Below, in pieces: positions 52,354 to 61,659 of a stretch of 64,000 bases of DNA. Each line of letters opens with the position of its first letter. Positions within the stretch are counted from its first letter, which is position 1. Source of the DNA: Parvularcula sp. LCG005 (GTDB lineage Bacteria > Pseudomonadota > Alphaproteobacteria > Caulobacterales > Parvularculaceae); assembly GCF_032930845.1 (NCBI RefSeq), contig NZ_CP136758.1:2495001-2559000 (forward strand), in the 5' to 3' direction. A program made the position numbers and the translations under genes. A model generated the notes under the pieces. That model was not told the DNA's origin, did no database searches, and was given only the letters and a program-made list of their open reading frames with translations.

Positions 52354-53727
52354 TCAGCGCTGCAGCGTCAGGGTCAGCAACAGGTCATGGCTGTTGTAGT
52401 CGGCGTTAAATCCGCCATTGAAGAGATCAACCGCGACGTCCTGCTCGCGGTATCGATAGTCGAGGGAAGCGGACACATTCGGATTGAACAGATAGGTGCC
52501 GCCGACACCTAGGCCGCGCCGATCAATTGACTGATCGGTCAACCGTTCACCCTCCTCTTCGTCCAACGGGAAGGCATCGGGATAGTCCACCGTACCGACA
52601 GCACCATACGCATAGAGAAGCACATTGCGGCGCAGTTCGTGATCAACCCGAAGCCGCGCCTCGGTCGTCACATAGCCCCCGGCATTGATCACCGCGGTTT
52701 CATCGATCCCCCGGCGACCGGTCAGCGTGATGGTCGTCAGCTCGGTCGGGAACCATTCAAGCTGCGCATCAAGGCTGAGACCATTGGCCGTCTGCAGACG
52801 GATGTCCTCATAGTCCTGTTCAAAATAGCCCAAGGACACACGTCCGCGGGAAAGGCGTGTGACATCAAATTCCGTCCCTGCAGCAACCCGCCACCCTTCG
52901 GAATCGCGGTCATAGGGGGTCTCCTGATCATACTCGCGGGCATTGATTTCACCCTCGAGGAAGATCGAGAAATCCCGCGTGATGGCGAGGCTGACCTGGC
53001 CGAGCAGGCTGTACCGCTGATGATCGCGATAGTCCTGGTCGACCCGCGCACGCGGCACAGCAACAGCTTCCGGCAGCAGGAGCGCATCCGAGAAATCGTA
53101 ATCCGCAAAGTCGATGCGGGTCTTGTACCGGACACGTCCCATCTCGTGCTGCAGACCCAGATAGGCCCGCGTGCGCGTGTACTCTACCGGCTCCTCAAAC
53201 AGGAAGCCGGCGGTCTGTGTCTGACGATCTTCGTGGCGCCGGTCGATGCTGGCGCCGCCGAACAGGGCCGCTGTCCGTGTCAGGTCCAGCTGTCCGTTGA
53301 TGGCAGCGCCCAGATTGGTGATTGTCTCATTCTGGAAGCGGTTGTTCTTGATCGCTTCGGCATAGGCGCTGAACCCGATGGCATGTCGTGACCATACGGT
53401 TTCGCCCCGAATACTGGGCCGTAGGAAAACAAAGCTGTCTGCCTCATCCTCGAACCGCTCAAGCCCCCGATCGCTCGGCACATCGGAGAGCGCGAAGGCG
53501 TTGGACGTCCAGCCAACGCCCAGATCGAGTCGCGGTTTGACGATGAATTGTCCCGCCCTGACGCCGGGCGCTGCGTATTCAGGCCGATAGCGTTCCAGCA
53601 CGGAAATATTTCGGTCCCGCTCGAACAGTGAATCCTGTGCCGCGGCCGTGGAGACGGCGCCCTGCCCCAGAAGGAGCAGGCCAGCAGCGCCAAGCGCGCT
53701 CGATCCCATCAGCCGTGTCTTGATCAC
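52354..53727 (-). CDS. Outer-membrane beta-barrel protein of the EPS export locus (BBP2-like)
   Basis: 457 residues from a GTG at 53727 (GGGGAG five bases upstream; ATGs further upstream lack a site). A signal peptide ends near AAAQD. The rest alternates polar and hydrophobic residues with many aromatic strands (RARVDQDYRDHQRYSLLGQ, ASLDYRYREQDVAVD) and ends in LLLTLTLQR, as expected for a barrel of about 18 strands, like the BBP2 proteins of exopolysaccharide clusters. It lies between the OPX and wzc-like genes. Confidence 0.75.
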   Translation of the reverse strand: MIKTRLMGSSALGAAGLLLLGQGAVSTAAAQDSLFERDRNISVLERYRPEYAAPGVRAGQFIVKPRLDLGVGWTSNAFALSDVPSDRGLERFEDEADSFVFLRPSIRGETVWSRHAIGFSAYAEAIKNNRFQNETITNLGAAINGQLDLTRTAALFGGASIDRRHEDRQTQTAGFLFEEPVEYTRTRAYLGLQHEMGRVRYKTRIDFADYDFSDALLLPEAVAVPRARVDQDYRDHQRYSLLGQVSLAITRDFSIFLEGEINAREYDQETPYDRDSEGWRVAAGTEFDVTRLSRGRVSLGYFEQDYEDIRLQTANGLSLDAQLEWFPTELTTITLTGRRGIDETAVINAGGYVTTEARLRVDHELRRNVLLYAYGAVGTVDYPDAFPLDEEEGERLTDQSIDRRGLGVGGTYLFNPNVSASLDYRYREQDVAVDLFNGGFNADYNSHDLLLTLTLQR

Positions 53728-53865
53728 AATACTCCCCTGACGCGGGTTCTTCAGGCACATCGATCTGGGATGCACAAGTCACGCCAGTTCAACACAAAAT
53801 AGTGTCACGTCAATGACTTGGCGATGCCTGTCAGCGCCTGCGAGGAGTCGCTGCCGTCAGAGCGA

Positions 53866-54435
53866 TCAGAAAAACCGCTCGCCGATACGGATCGTGTCAC
53901 CGGGCCGGACCGTGGTGGTCGATGTCAGGGGAAATTTACTTTCCTCCTGATCACCCGCCCGGCGGATATAAACAAACCGCTCATTGGCCCGATAGGTGAA
54001 GCCTTCCGCCGTCGCCACGGCATTGAGGACCGTCAGGCCGCTCTGATAGGCATAGGTGCCCGGGCGCTTGACCTCCCCCAGAATATAGAAGGGGCGATAG
54101 GCAACGACCTCGGCGCTGACACTGGGATCCTTGAGATAACCATCGCGCAGGGCCGCATCGACCGAGCCCTGCAGCTCCCGCACCGTCAGGCCGCGGGCCT
54201 GGAATTCACCGATCAGCGGCAGTGACACCTGCCCTGCGCCGTCCACCGAATATTCGCCGGAAAGGTCCTCTTCGCCGTAGACGGTCAGTTTGACCTTGTC
54301 GCCGGGGCCGAGCCGGTAGTCTTCGGCGCTGAACGCTTCAGGCGCGACACCCTCGGTGCTCGTCGGTGCGGGCGCCGTTGCACATCCCGTTAACCACAGG
54401 GTGAGTAGGACGGAGACAAGTATTCTGACGGTCAT
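53866..54435 (-). CDS. Polysaccharide export (OPX, Wza-like) lipoprotein, short form
   Basis: 189 residues. A lipoprotein signal (LLTLWLTGC) is followed by the polysaccharide export domain YRLGPGDKVKLTVYGEEDLSGEYSVDGAGQVSLPLIG and one SLBB-like domain (PFYILGEVKRPGTYAY). It stops without the long C-terminal amphipathic helix that lets Wza cross the outer membrane, so it probably works with the separate barrel encoded next to it. First gene of the operon. Confidence 0.9.
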   Translation of the reverse strand: MTVRILVSVLLTLWLTGCATAPAPTSTEGVAPEAFSAEDYRLGPGDKVKLTVYGEEDLSGEYSVDGAGQVSLPLIGEFQARGLTVRELQGSVDAALRDGYLKDPSVSAEVVAYRPFYILGEVKRPGTYAYQSGLTVLNAVATAEGFTYRANERFVYIRRAGDQEESKFPLTSTTTVRPGDTIRIGERFF

Positions 54436-54532
54436 CGCGACACCCTTTCACGGCTTTTCCATGCAGGCGCTATACCACCTGTCACAATTCGGCGGTATGG
54501 GCGCAGCAAATCAGTGGTATTGACGATCATCC

Positions 54533-55330
54533 ATGTCCCTTCTCCAGTTGCTGCTTCTCGCTATTGTCCAGGGTCTGACCGAATTCATTCCGGTCAGTTC
54601 ATCGGCGCATCTCATCCTGCTACCGGCCCTGATCGAAGGATTTCAGGATCAGGGACGGGCGATTGACGTCGCCGCCCATGTGGGAAGCCTGTTCGCTGTC
54701 CTGATCTACTTCCGCTCAGAAACAGGGCGCCTGTTCACCGGCGGGCTTGATACTGTCCGGATGCGGGACACCGGTGACCGGCACCTCTTCCTCACTATTG
54801 CTCTCGCGACCATCCCCCTCGTCCTCTTCGGCGCTGTGCTAGAGTTGACGGGCCTTGCCGATGGTCTGCGCGACCCTCGGGTTCTGGCGACGACCTCCAT
54901 CGTGTTCGGTATCCTTCTATGGATCGCTGACCGTCGGCCGACAGTCCACGATGAAATGCCGAGCCGCTGGCGCGTCGTGGCGGCGATCGCGGTTGCCCAA
55001 GCCATTGCGGTGATCCCCGGCACGTCACGCTCCGGCATCACCATCACGGCGGCGCGCTGGTTCGGGTATAGTCGTGAGCAGTCAGCGCGCTTCTCAATGC
55101 TGCTTGCCGTTCCTGCAATCGCAGCCTCCGGCGCGTTCGCGACCTACAAGCTGTTCAAAGACGGACATCAGGGAGAATGGACCGCGGCATTGATCGTCGC
55201 GGTGTTCAGTTTCCTGTCCGCATGGCTAGCCATTATCCTGTTCATGAAGATGACGCGGACAGTTTCGATGACCCCTTTCGTCATCTACCGGATCGCCTTG
55301 GGCATATTCCTCTTCATTTTGTTCACCTGA
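54533..55330 (+). CDS. uppP: Undecaprenyl-diphosphatase
   Basis: 265 residues with about eight helices and the UppP motifs: LLAIVQGLTEFIPVSSSAHLIL and PGTSRSGITITAARWFGYSREQSARFSMLLAVPAI. It recycles undecaprenyl pyrophosphate to the monophosphate carrier used for murein and polysaccharide units. It is divergent from the OPX gene, with 97 bases between. Confidence 0.95.
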   Translation: MSLLQLLLLAIVQGLTEFIPVSSSAHLILLPALIEGFQDQGRAIDVAAHVGSLFAVLIYFRSETGRLFTGGLDTVRMRDTGDRHLFLTIALATIPLVLFGAVLELTGLADGLRDPRVLATTSIVFGILLWIADRRPTVHDEMPSRWRVVAAIAVAQAIAVIPGTSRSGITITAARWFGYSREQSARFSMLLAVPAIAASGAFATYKLFKDGHQGEWTAALIVAVFSFLSAWLAIILFMKMTRTVSMTPFVIYRIALGIFLFILFT

Positions 55331-55454
55331 GCTGCACTTGCGGACCGACATATAGGTGTTACATTATTCATCAGGTGTCGTGTCTGACCCGGTCCATCGA
55401 TTTGCGATGACCAGGTTCACGGTTGGGCAATCACCTTTTGGTAGTACGATCTTC

Positions 55455-55540
55455 GTCGTGACAGTTCGGGGCACGACAAAGCCAAGAACACCGCCGGCAG
55501 CGTTCTTGCAGGCCTCTTGGACGACGATCGTCTAACTGGG
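55455..55540 (+). promoter_or_regulatory. Structured leader before the DUF1150 gene
   Basis: The 210-base gap after uppP contains GTCGTG (55455-55460) with CACGAC (55472-55477), then CAAGAAC (55483-55489) with GTTCTTG (55502-55508), and a GACGATCGTC palindrome (55521-55530) just before the start codons. They may form a folded 5' leader. The earlier part of the gap shows nothing clear. Confidence 0.3.
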
Positions 55541-55798
55541 ATGGGTATGGGTATGATGGACAACACAAACCGACCCTTGGCAAACAAGAAGCTCTGCTAT
55601 GTTCGGCAGGTTTTTGCGTGGGAAGTCAGGGAAGAGATCGAACGGGAATCGTCGGACATTTCCGACGCATTCGACGATCACAGCGTTCTTTACGCGCTGC
55701 ACGCTGATGATGGATCACGCATCGCGCTGATGAGCGATCGCGAGATCGCATTCGCCGCAGCGAAACAGCATGAAATGACGCCTGTCAGCGTCCACTGA
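55541..55798 (+). CDS. DUF1150 family protein
   Basis: 85 residues, acidic and soluble. KLCYVRQVFAWEVREEIERESSDI is replaced in typical family members by a similar Y-V-R core; the C-terminal half has LYALHADDGSRIALMSDREIAFAAA, the DUF1150 signature. In many alphaproteobacteria this gene sits after a small heat shock gene; here none is adjacent. Four ATGs between 55541 and 55556 make the start uncertain by up to five residues. A terminator follows. Confidence 0.82.
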   Translation: MGMGMMDNTNRPLANKKLCYVRQVFAWEVREEIERESSDISDAFDDHSVLYALHADDGSRIALMSDREIAFAAAKQHEMTPVSVH

Positions 55799-55823
55799 CG
55801 CGCAGTGTGATCATGTTGAACTG

Positions 55824-55850
55824 AAAAAGGCCCCATGAGGGGCCTTTTTT
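55824..55850. terminator. Bidirectional intrinsic terminator between DUF1150 and ptsN
   Basis: AAAAAGGCCCC, loop ATGA, GGGGCCTTTTTT. It serves both converging genes. Confidence 0.92.
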
Positions 55851-55874
55851 CATGGCAATTGGAAAAAACGAGCG

Positions 55875-56351
55875 TCAGGCGGCCTGAGCATCCGCGTCGC
55901 CAACGGCGATGGCATACAGGGCCTCTGCATCCGCGGCACCGCGCATGGCATCCTGAACCTCATCAGAGCGCAGCAGACGGGCAACCCGCGACAGGGCCTT
56001 CAGATGGTCCGCATCGGCACGCTCCGGTGCCAGAAGCAGAAAGACGAGGTCCACGGGCCGGTCATCGATCGAGTCGAAATCGACCGGCTGTGCCAGCCGG
56101 GCAAAAATGCCGCGCATCTGGGAAATCTCAGCCCGCGCATGCGGCACTGCGACCCCTCTGCCGATGCCAGTGGAGCCGAGCTGTTCGCGCTCCAGCAGAC
56201 TGTCCAAAAGAGACGTTTCATCAAGGCCCATCGTTTTCTGCGCATGGGCAGCAAGCTGCTTGAGCACGCTGCGCTTACAGCTTGCTTCCATGGACACGAT
56301 AACGTTCTCGGAACTCAAGAAAGACCTGATTTCGCTCGACATATACTTCAT
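55875..56351 (-). CDS. ptsN: PTS IIA-like nitrogen regulatory protein PtsN
   Basis: 158 residues from the ATG at 56351. The phosphorylated histidine is in GVAVPHARAEI; LDSLLEREQLGSTGIGRG and DLVFLLLAPERADADHLKALS are EIIA-Ntr signatures. It is the last step of the nitrogen PTS chain and regulates potassium uptake and stress kinases. An ATG at 56342 is also possible, and an ATG at 56420 has a better GAGGAG site but would add 23 unconserved residues. Last gene of the rpoN-hpf-ptsN group. Confidence 0.9.
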   Translation of the reverse strand: MKYMSSEIRSFLSSENVIVSMEASCKRSVLKQLAAHAQKTMGLDETSLLDSLLEREQLGSTGIGRGVAVPHARAEISQMRGIFARLAQPVDFDSIDDRPVDLVFLLLAPERADADHLKALSRVARLLRSDEVQDAMRGAADAEALYAIAVGDADAQAA

Positions 56352-56485
56352 TCGTCGACACACATTCGTTGCGATGCGGCCGTCCAATTCTAAATTCGAG
56401 GACCGCGAGCGCGGCCACATACCACACTCCTCGCTCGCGTCACCTCATTTCGAGATGCTTTTAGCTATCTTTCACGAACCGTGCC

Positions 56486-57061
56486 TTAATCGGCTGTCCG
56501 AGCACCATCGATCCATCCAATATTGCCGTCATCGCGGCGGTAGACCACGTTGAGATCGCCATGTTTTGCATTTCTGAAAATAACCACACGCTCATCGATC
56601 ACGTCCAGCTGCAAAACTGCGTCACTGACGGACATGCGACGTAAGATGGTGCTCTTTTCTGCGATGACCAATGGTGCATCTGCGGCCTCGTCCTCATCCA
56701 TCTCCGACGACGCGGCGATGACATAGGACGATGCAGTCTCGGCAGGGAGTTCCTCGCGATTATTGGCGTGGTGGTCCTTGAGGCGACGCTTGTAGCGGCG
56801 GACGCGCTTCTCAAGCTTGGTCATGGCCCCGTCAAAAGCGCCATAGGCGTCATGCGCCCTGTCCTGTGCTGCCAGAAACACCCCTGAGGCCAGGTGGAGC
56901 GTGATCTCCACCTCAATTTGCGGCCCCTCCTTGTCGAACGTTACCTGCGCCTCTGCCGATCGATCGAAATATTTGTGCACGCCGGCCGCAAGATTGTCTT
57001 TGACGTAAGTCTGCAGGGCGGCACCGAGGTCGATCGCTTTGCCGGTAATTTGAACGTCCAT
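56486..57061 (-). CDS. hpf: Ribosome hibernation promoting factor, long form
   Basis: 191 residues from the ATG at 57061, which has GGAG seven bases upstream; an ATG at 57073 would add four residues. The N-terminal S30AE domain (VQITGKAIDLGAALQTYV...HDAYGAFDGAMTKLEKRVRRYKRRLKDHH) is followed by a linker and the C-terminal domain (VLQLDVIDERVVIFRNAKHGDLNVVYRR) that joins two ribosomes into a 100S dimer. It protects ribosomes in stationary phase. Follows rpoN. Confidence 0.94.
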   Translation of the reverse strand: MDVQITGKAIDLGAALQTYVKDNLAAGVHKYFDRSAEAQVTFDKEGPQIEVEITLHLASGVFLAAQDRAHDAYGAFDGAMTKLEKRVRRYKRRLKDHHANNREELPAETASSYVIAASSEMDEDEAADAPLVIAEKSTILRRMSVSDAVLQLDVIDERVVIFRNAKHGDLNVVYRRDDGNIGWIDGARTAD

Positions 57062-57183
57062 TTTTAACTCCATCTCTTCGGAAGGAAATATAGGGTGTGA
57101 CTATGCGCTTCCCATCGTGCAGTGCAAAATTAGTCGCGCAGCGAGATGGTGACGCCAATCGTGTTTCGAAGAGGTTGACGGAC

Positions 57184-58650
57184 CTAGGCCAGTGAACGTT
57201 TGGCCATGCGCCTGCGCTGGACCGAGGAAGGCAACCCCAACGCTTCACGATATTTTGCGACCGTACGGCGCGCAATATCGATGTTTTCACCGGCCAGGAT
57301 CGACACCAGCCGATCATCGGACAGCGGGTTTTCGGGCTCTTCCTCGTCGATCAGCTGGCGGATCCGGTGCCGGACGCTCTCAGCCGAATATTCCGCATCA
57401 CCCGTCCGCGACGAGATCGCCGCCGTGAAGAAATATTTCATCTCAAACGTCCCGCGCGGGGTCGCGATGAACTTGTTCGACGTTACGCGGCTGACCGTCG
57501 ATTCGTGCATCTCGATCGAATCCGCAATGGTCTTGAGGTTAAGGGGCCGCAGATAGCGAATACCGTTGACGAAGAATTCGTCCTGATATTTCACCAGCTC
57601 CGTTGCCACCCGCAGGATTGTCCGGGCGCGCTGGTCAAGACTGCGAACAAGCCAGTTGGCATTGGCCATCTGCTCATTAAGGAAGGTCCGTGCCTCCCCG
57701 CCCTTGGTCGAAGCCGCCAGGCGCGTGAAATAGCGCTCGTCGGCAATGACCCGCGGGAGCGTTTCTGAGTTCAGCTCGACCTTCCACCCGCCATCGGCGT
57801 CCTCGGTCACATAGACGTCTGGCACGACGACCTGCACATGGTCGCGGCCATATTGCAGGCCCGGCTTGGGATTGAGCCGGCGTATCGTCGCGATGGCGGC
57901 TTTCAGCTCTGCATCATTCAGGCGACAGGCCCGGCGCAGGGCCGGCATGTTATGGGTACCGAGGAAATGGATATTCTCGAGAAAAAGCTCCATCCCGGGG
58001 GTCAGTTCACCGAGATCGCGCAATTGCAGCTTCAGGCATTCCTGCAGCGAACGCGCCCCGACCCCGGAAGGCTCGAAGTTCTGGATCAGTCGCAGGGCCT
58101 TTTCGACAAGACTGAGATCAGCCCCCAGACGCTCGGCAATTTCGTTCGTTGAATCACGGAGATAGCCCCCATCATCGATCAGATCGATCAGATAGGAGCC
58201 AATGAACAGGATGGTGTCGTCACGGCTGGTGACGTGGAGCTGGTCGGTCAGGTGGTCATGCAGACTTTTGACCCCGCCCGTATTTTCAGCCGCATCATAG
58301 TCATCGGACAGCGACGGCCCGCGGGAGGAAACGGAGGACCAGTCCCCTGCCCCGGCGTCACCGGGTGCGGCCTCATTGTCGATATTGCTGTAGTCCGTAT
58401 CGAGGGTGGAATGGTCCGCCGACGCATCCGCGTCCGCGCGCTCCTCGCCCCGTGCTTCGTCGCCACGCTGAGGGTCAGAGCCACTCTCATCGCGTTCGAG
58501 AAACGGGTTTTCCTCAAGCTGGGATTCAACGAATTCCGCAAGTTCCAGGTTGGTCAGCTGCAGCAGTTTGATGGCCTGTTGCAGCTGGGGTGTCATCACC
58601 AGCTGCTGCCCCTGCCGGACCTCTAGTTTCTGCGAAATACTCAAGGACAC
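57184..58650 (-). CDS. rpoN: RNA polymerase sigma-54 factor
   Basis: About 488 residues. Region I is QLVMTPQLQQAIKLLQLTNLELAEFVESQLEENPFLE, followed by an acidic region II, the core-binding region III with the helix-turn-helix, and the RpoN box ARRTVAKYRE near the end. It transcribes -24/-12 promoters with enhancer-binding ATPases. The start is GTG 58650 or, with better GGAG spacing, TTG 58644. It lies in the order lptB, rpoN, hpf, ptsN common in proteobacteria. Confidence 0.95.
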   Translation of the reverse strand: MSLSISQKLEVRQGQQLVMTPQLQQAIKLLQLTNLELAEFVESQLEENPFLERDESGSDPQRGDEARGEERADADASADHSTLDTDYSNIDNEAAPGDAGAGDWSSVSSRGPSLSDDYDAAENTGGVKSLHDHLTDQLHVTSRDDTILFIGSYLIDLIDDGGYLRDSTNEIAERLGADLSLVEKALRLIQNFEPSGVGARSLQECLKLQLRDLGELTPGMELFLENIHFLGTHNMPALRRACRLNDAELKAAIATIRRLNPKPGLQYGRDHVQVVVPDVYVTEDADGGWKVELNSETLPRVIADERYFTRLAASTKGGEARTFLNEQMANANWLVRSLDQRARTILRVATELVKYQDEFFVNGIRYLRPLNLKTIADSIEMHESTVSRVTSNKFIATPRGTFEMKYFFTAAISSRTGDAEYSAESVRHRIRQLIDEEEPENPLSDDRLVSILAGENIDIARRTVAKYREALGLPSSVQRRRMAKRSLA

Positions 58651-58710
58651 TCTCCGAACTGTACCGAAATGAAACAAAGTTCTTTTCGGCGCATGCTTTA
58701 GAGTTATCCT

Positions 58711-59487
58711 TTACAGCTGGAAGGTTTCACCCAGATAAACACGGCGCACGTCTTTGTTTGCAATTATCTCTGACGGCGTCCCCTCACTCAGCAATTCACC
58801 CTTATGGATGATGTAGGCGCGGTCGATGATGTCCAGCGTCTCGCGGACATTGTGATCGGTGATCAGAACGCCGAGGCCGCGGTCTTTGAGATGCGCGACC
58901 AGTTCCCGGATATCGGCAATCGCCAACGGATCAATGCCGGCAAAGGGCTCGTCGAGCAGCATATAGTCAGGGCCGGTGGCCACCGCACGAGCGATTTCAA
59001 GGCGTCGACGTTCACCACCAGAGAGCGCCGTGGCCATGGATTTGCGCACATGGGCGATGCCAAATTCTTCAAGCAGCGCCGTGACCACGGATGCCTGGGT
59101 CGCAGCACCACTATGCACCAGTTCCACCACCGCCTGGACGTTCTCTTCAACCGTCAGCCCACGGAAGATCGACGCTTCCTGCGGCAGGTAACCGATGCCG
59201 AGCTTGGCGCGCTGGTACATGGGCAGGCGGGTGACGTCATAGCCATCAAGAAGGATCCGCCCGCCATCGGCCGGGACCAGTCCTGTCACCATGTAAAAGC
59301 AGGTCGTCTTCCCCGCCCCGTTTGGACCGAGCAGGCCGACAGCTTCACCACGCCGGACATGAAAGCTGACATGATTGACCACCTGCCGACGCCGAAACGT
59401 CTTCTGCAGGTTCTCGGCAACCAGCCCGTCGGTCTCAGTGACCGGAGCGGCAGCGTTCATATCCTTATCCAGTGGAGATCCGTCCAT
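58711..59487 (-). CDS. lptB: LPS export ABC transporter ATPase LptB
   Basis: 258 residues. Walker A GPNGAGKTT, Q-loop YLPQEAS, signature LSGGERRR, Walker B MLLDEPFAGIDP and the H-loop ITDHN are all present. It powers lipopolysaccharide extraction from the inner membrane with LptFG and LptC. The ATG at 59487 overlaps the lptA stop (TAATG); an ATG at 59460 is an alternative. Confidence 0.95.
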   Translation of the reverse strand: MDGSPLDKDMNAAAPVTETDGLVAENLQKTFRRRQVVNHVSFHVRRGEAVGLLGPNGAGKTTCFYMVTGLVPADGGRILLDGYDVTRLPMYQRAKLGIGYLPQEASIFRGLTVEENVQAVVELVHSGAATQASVVTALLEEFGIAHVRKSMATALSGGERRRLEIARAVATGPDYMLLDEPFAGIDPLAIADIRELVAHLKDRGLGVLITDHNVRETLDIIDRAYIIHKGELLSEGTPSEIIANKDVRRVYLGETFQL

Positions 59488-59981
59488 TATTGTCCGCTTG
59501 GCGCTGTGTAGAAGAGGCCCCGTACACGGCCGTCCGCCCCGGGGGTGAAACTCATGGCGCCGGTAGAGGTGTTATAGATCAGTTCGCCGCCAACCATGAT
59601 CTGTTCGCCCTGGATGACGATGACATTGCCGGTCACCGTGATGATGGATGTGCTCGCGTCGTAAATCGCCAACTCGCCAGACACCGCATTCTCGCCATCG
59701 GCGTAACGGACATTGCCGCGGCTCTCGATCCGATTGAACCCGCCATCGCTGGAGACACCATCGACGGTCATTTCATCAGCCGACAGGATTGAGATGCCCT
59801 GGGTCACACGCACGTCACCGACGCATTTTATCCGATCCTGTTGGTCGAGAAATTCGCAGCTGCCATCGGCGGAAATATCAATCGGCAGATTACCGCCCTG
59901 GCCGAAATAGGGCTCGGCATCCTGGGCGGCGAACAGGGCCAGTCCGGCGAAGGAGAGCGTCAGAAGCATGGGTGTCGTCAC
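59487..59981 (-). CDS. lptA: LPS transport periplasmic protein LptA
   Basis: 164 residues. A signal peptide (about 1-19) precedes an OstA-like repeat of short beta strands: IDISADGSCEFLDQQDRIKCVGDVRVTQG, ADEMTVDG, NRIESRGNVRYADGENAVSGE. LptA forms the bridge carrying lipopolysaccharide across the periplasm. Order lptC-lptA-lptB on this strand is the usual one. Confidence 0.9.
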   Translation of the reverse strand: MTTPMLLTLSFAGLALFAAQDAEPYFGQGGNLPIDISADGSCEFLDQQDRIKCVGDVRVTQGISILSADEMTVDGVSSDGGFNRIESRGNVRYADGENAVSGELAIYDASTSIITVTGNVIVIQGEQIMVGGELIYNTSTGAMSFTPGADGRVRGLFYTAPSGQ

Positions 59982-60034
59982 TTTTCCGTCTCGCTGAGAA
60001 CCACATGCCCCAGCCCACTAATCCACCAGGACGA

Positions 60035-60781
60035 CTATCGAAGGTCGGATTTCTGCTCGGCGGTCTCCGATTTCGGATTGAGCCGCACCCGCACATTGCC
60101 TTCCAGCACCAGACGCCCTTCCCCCTGATAGGCCGTCGCGCTGTCGGCGGCAACGGTGCCCCGCTCCCCCTGGCCACTAATACCCGTCGTGGACGTGATG
60201 GTATTGCTCTTGAGATCGACAGCCGCCGCGTCCGTGTTGATCGTGAAGTCGCTGCCGCCGATCGAGTGCTGCATCTGCACGTCGTTCGTCAGGTCAATCT
60301 GATCCCGGGCCGTATCGTAGAGGCCGTCTCGCGCTTTCACACGCATGCTTTCGCTCGTGTCACCCCGCGCTCTGGCGCGCATCGCCTCAGGATTTTCAAG
60401 CAGGATCCGGTCCGGGCTGTTTGGATTGCGCTGGGCCGCGGCGGCAGACACCTCAAAGGGCAGACCGCTCAGGTCCTCGCCCATATAACGAGGTCGTTCG
60501 AGACGCATGTCATCGCTCTCGGTGTCGATTTGCGTGAACTGCAGCGCGAACTCCCGGTCGATCTGTGGGGGTGTGGCGCTGAACACATACGTCGCCAGAA
60601 GGCCGGCGGCGGCGGCCGGGACCGCAAGGCGCAAATGGCGCACAATCCGGGTATGACGCTGGGCCTCAGCGGGCTTCAGGCGTTCGACATCAGGCACCAT
60701 CAGAACGGAGCGCGACTGCGTCTCGCCTGGGCCATCATCCACGTCACGCGTGGAGGGCGCTGGTGATCCTGCGAAATCCAT
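60035..60781 (-). CDS. lptC: LPS export protein LptC
   Basis: 248 residues with a cytoplasmic N-terminus of about 50 residues, one membrane helix (VPAAAAGLLATYVFSA) and a periplasmic beta-jellyroll with LPFEVSAAAAQRNP and ARDGLYDTARDQIDLTNDV. It receives lipopolysaccharide from LptBFG and passes it to LptA. Longer than E. coli LptC, as usual in alphaproteobacteria. It is 53 bases upstream of lptA. Confidence 0.88.
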   Translation of the reverse strand: MDFAGSPAPSTRDVDDGPGETQSRSVLMVPDVERLKPAEAQRHTRIVRHLRLAVPAAAAGLLATYVFSATPPQIDREFALQFTQIDTESDDMRLERPRYMGEDLSGLPFEVSAAAAQRNPNSPDRILLENPEAMRARARGDTSESMRVKARDGLYDTARDQIDLTNDVQMQHSIGGSDFTINTDAAAVDLKSNTITSTTGISGQGERGTVAADSATAYQGEGRLVLEGNVRVRLNPKSETAEQKSDLR

Positions 60782-60918
60782 GACTACCCATTGTCGTCAG
60801 CGCACCAGATATGGCACCCCGGCGGGCCCATGAAAAGATGCAGTGCACCATGTTACGGGACCGTATTCTGCAATTGTATTACTTTCGTCCAGACAATTCG
60901 CCCTAGCGCACGCGGCGG

Positions 60919-61536
60919 TCAACTGTGCGCGAAAATGTCGACCTGGCCCCAGCCGGCCAGATCAAGCGCGGCCCGAACTGGCAAAAAGTCAAAACAGGCC
61001 TGCACAAGGGCGTCCCGATTTTCGCGTTTCAACATGCTATCGAGCTTTTCGCGCGCCTCATGCAGGTGGAGGACGTCAGATGCCGCATAGGCCTGCTGCG
61101 CGTCGCTGAGCGGATCGGCCGCCCAGTCAGACGATTGCTGCTGCTTTGACAGTTCCACACCGCACATTTCGCGCACCACGTCCTTCAGGCCATGCCGGTC
61201 AGTGTAGGTGCGGGCGACCTTGGAGGCGATTTTCGTGCAGTAGATCGGTGTCGTCACGACGCCAAGCCAATGCCGGAACACTGCCACGTCAAATCGCGCG
61301 AAATGGAAAATCTTGAGCACATTCTCATCGGCGAGGAGCGCTTTGAGGTTCTTGGCCTTGTCGTAATCATCGCCTGAAAACTGGACCAGATGAGCGTCAC
61401 CATCGCCAGCGGACAGTTGCACCACGCACAGACGATCGCGCAATGGGTTCAGACCCAGCGTTTCGCTGTCGACAGCCACAACGGTTCCAAGGTCGAGCCC
61501 GTCTGGCAGGTCTCCGCGATGAAGGTGGATAGTCAC
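60919..61536 (-). CDS. rnd: Ribonuclease D, short form
   Basis: 205 residues from a GTG at 61536 (AAGGA eight bases upstream). The DEDD exonuclease motifs are VVAVDSETLGL (Exo I), IFHFARFDVAVF (Exo II) and YAASDVLHLHEA (Exo III). The HRDC domain of full-size RNase D is absent. It trims tRNA or other RNA 3' ends. It precedes lptC by 137 bases, in the common alphaproteobacterial order. Confidence 0.9.
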   Translation of the reverse strand: MTIHLHRGDLPDGLDLGTVVAVDSETLGLNPLRDRLCVVQLSAGDGDAHLVQFSGDDYDKAKNLKALLADENVLKIFHFARFDVAVFRHWLGVVTTPIYCTKIASKVARTYTDRHGLKDVVREMCGVELSKQQQSSDWAADPLSDAQQAYAASDVLHLHEAREKLDSMLKRENRDALVQACFDFLPVRAALDLAGWGQVDIFAHS

Positions 61537-61659
61537 AGGCCGATCCTTTTCTGACGCCCGCTGGCGTAAGGCAAAAAGGGGCAGAAGCATGGCTTGCCTG
61601 TCGTGACAAGGTCTGACGTCACAACGGACGAACGCCTGCAGAAATATATCGAGAGTGAT

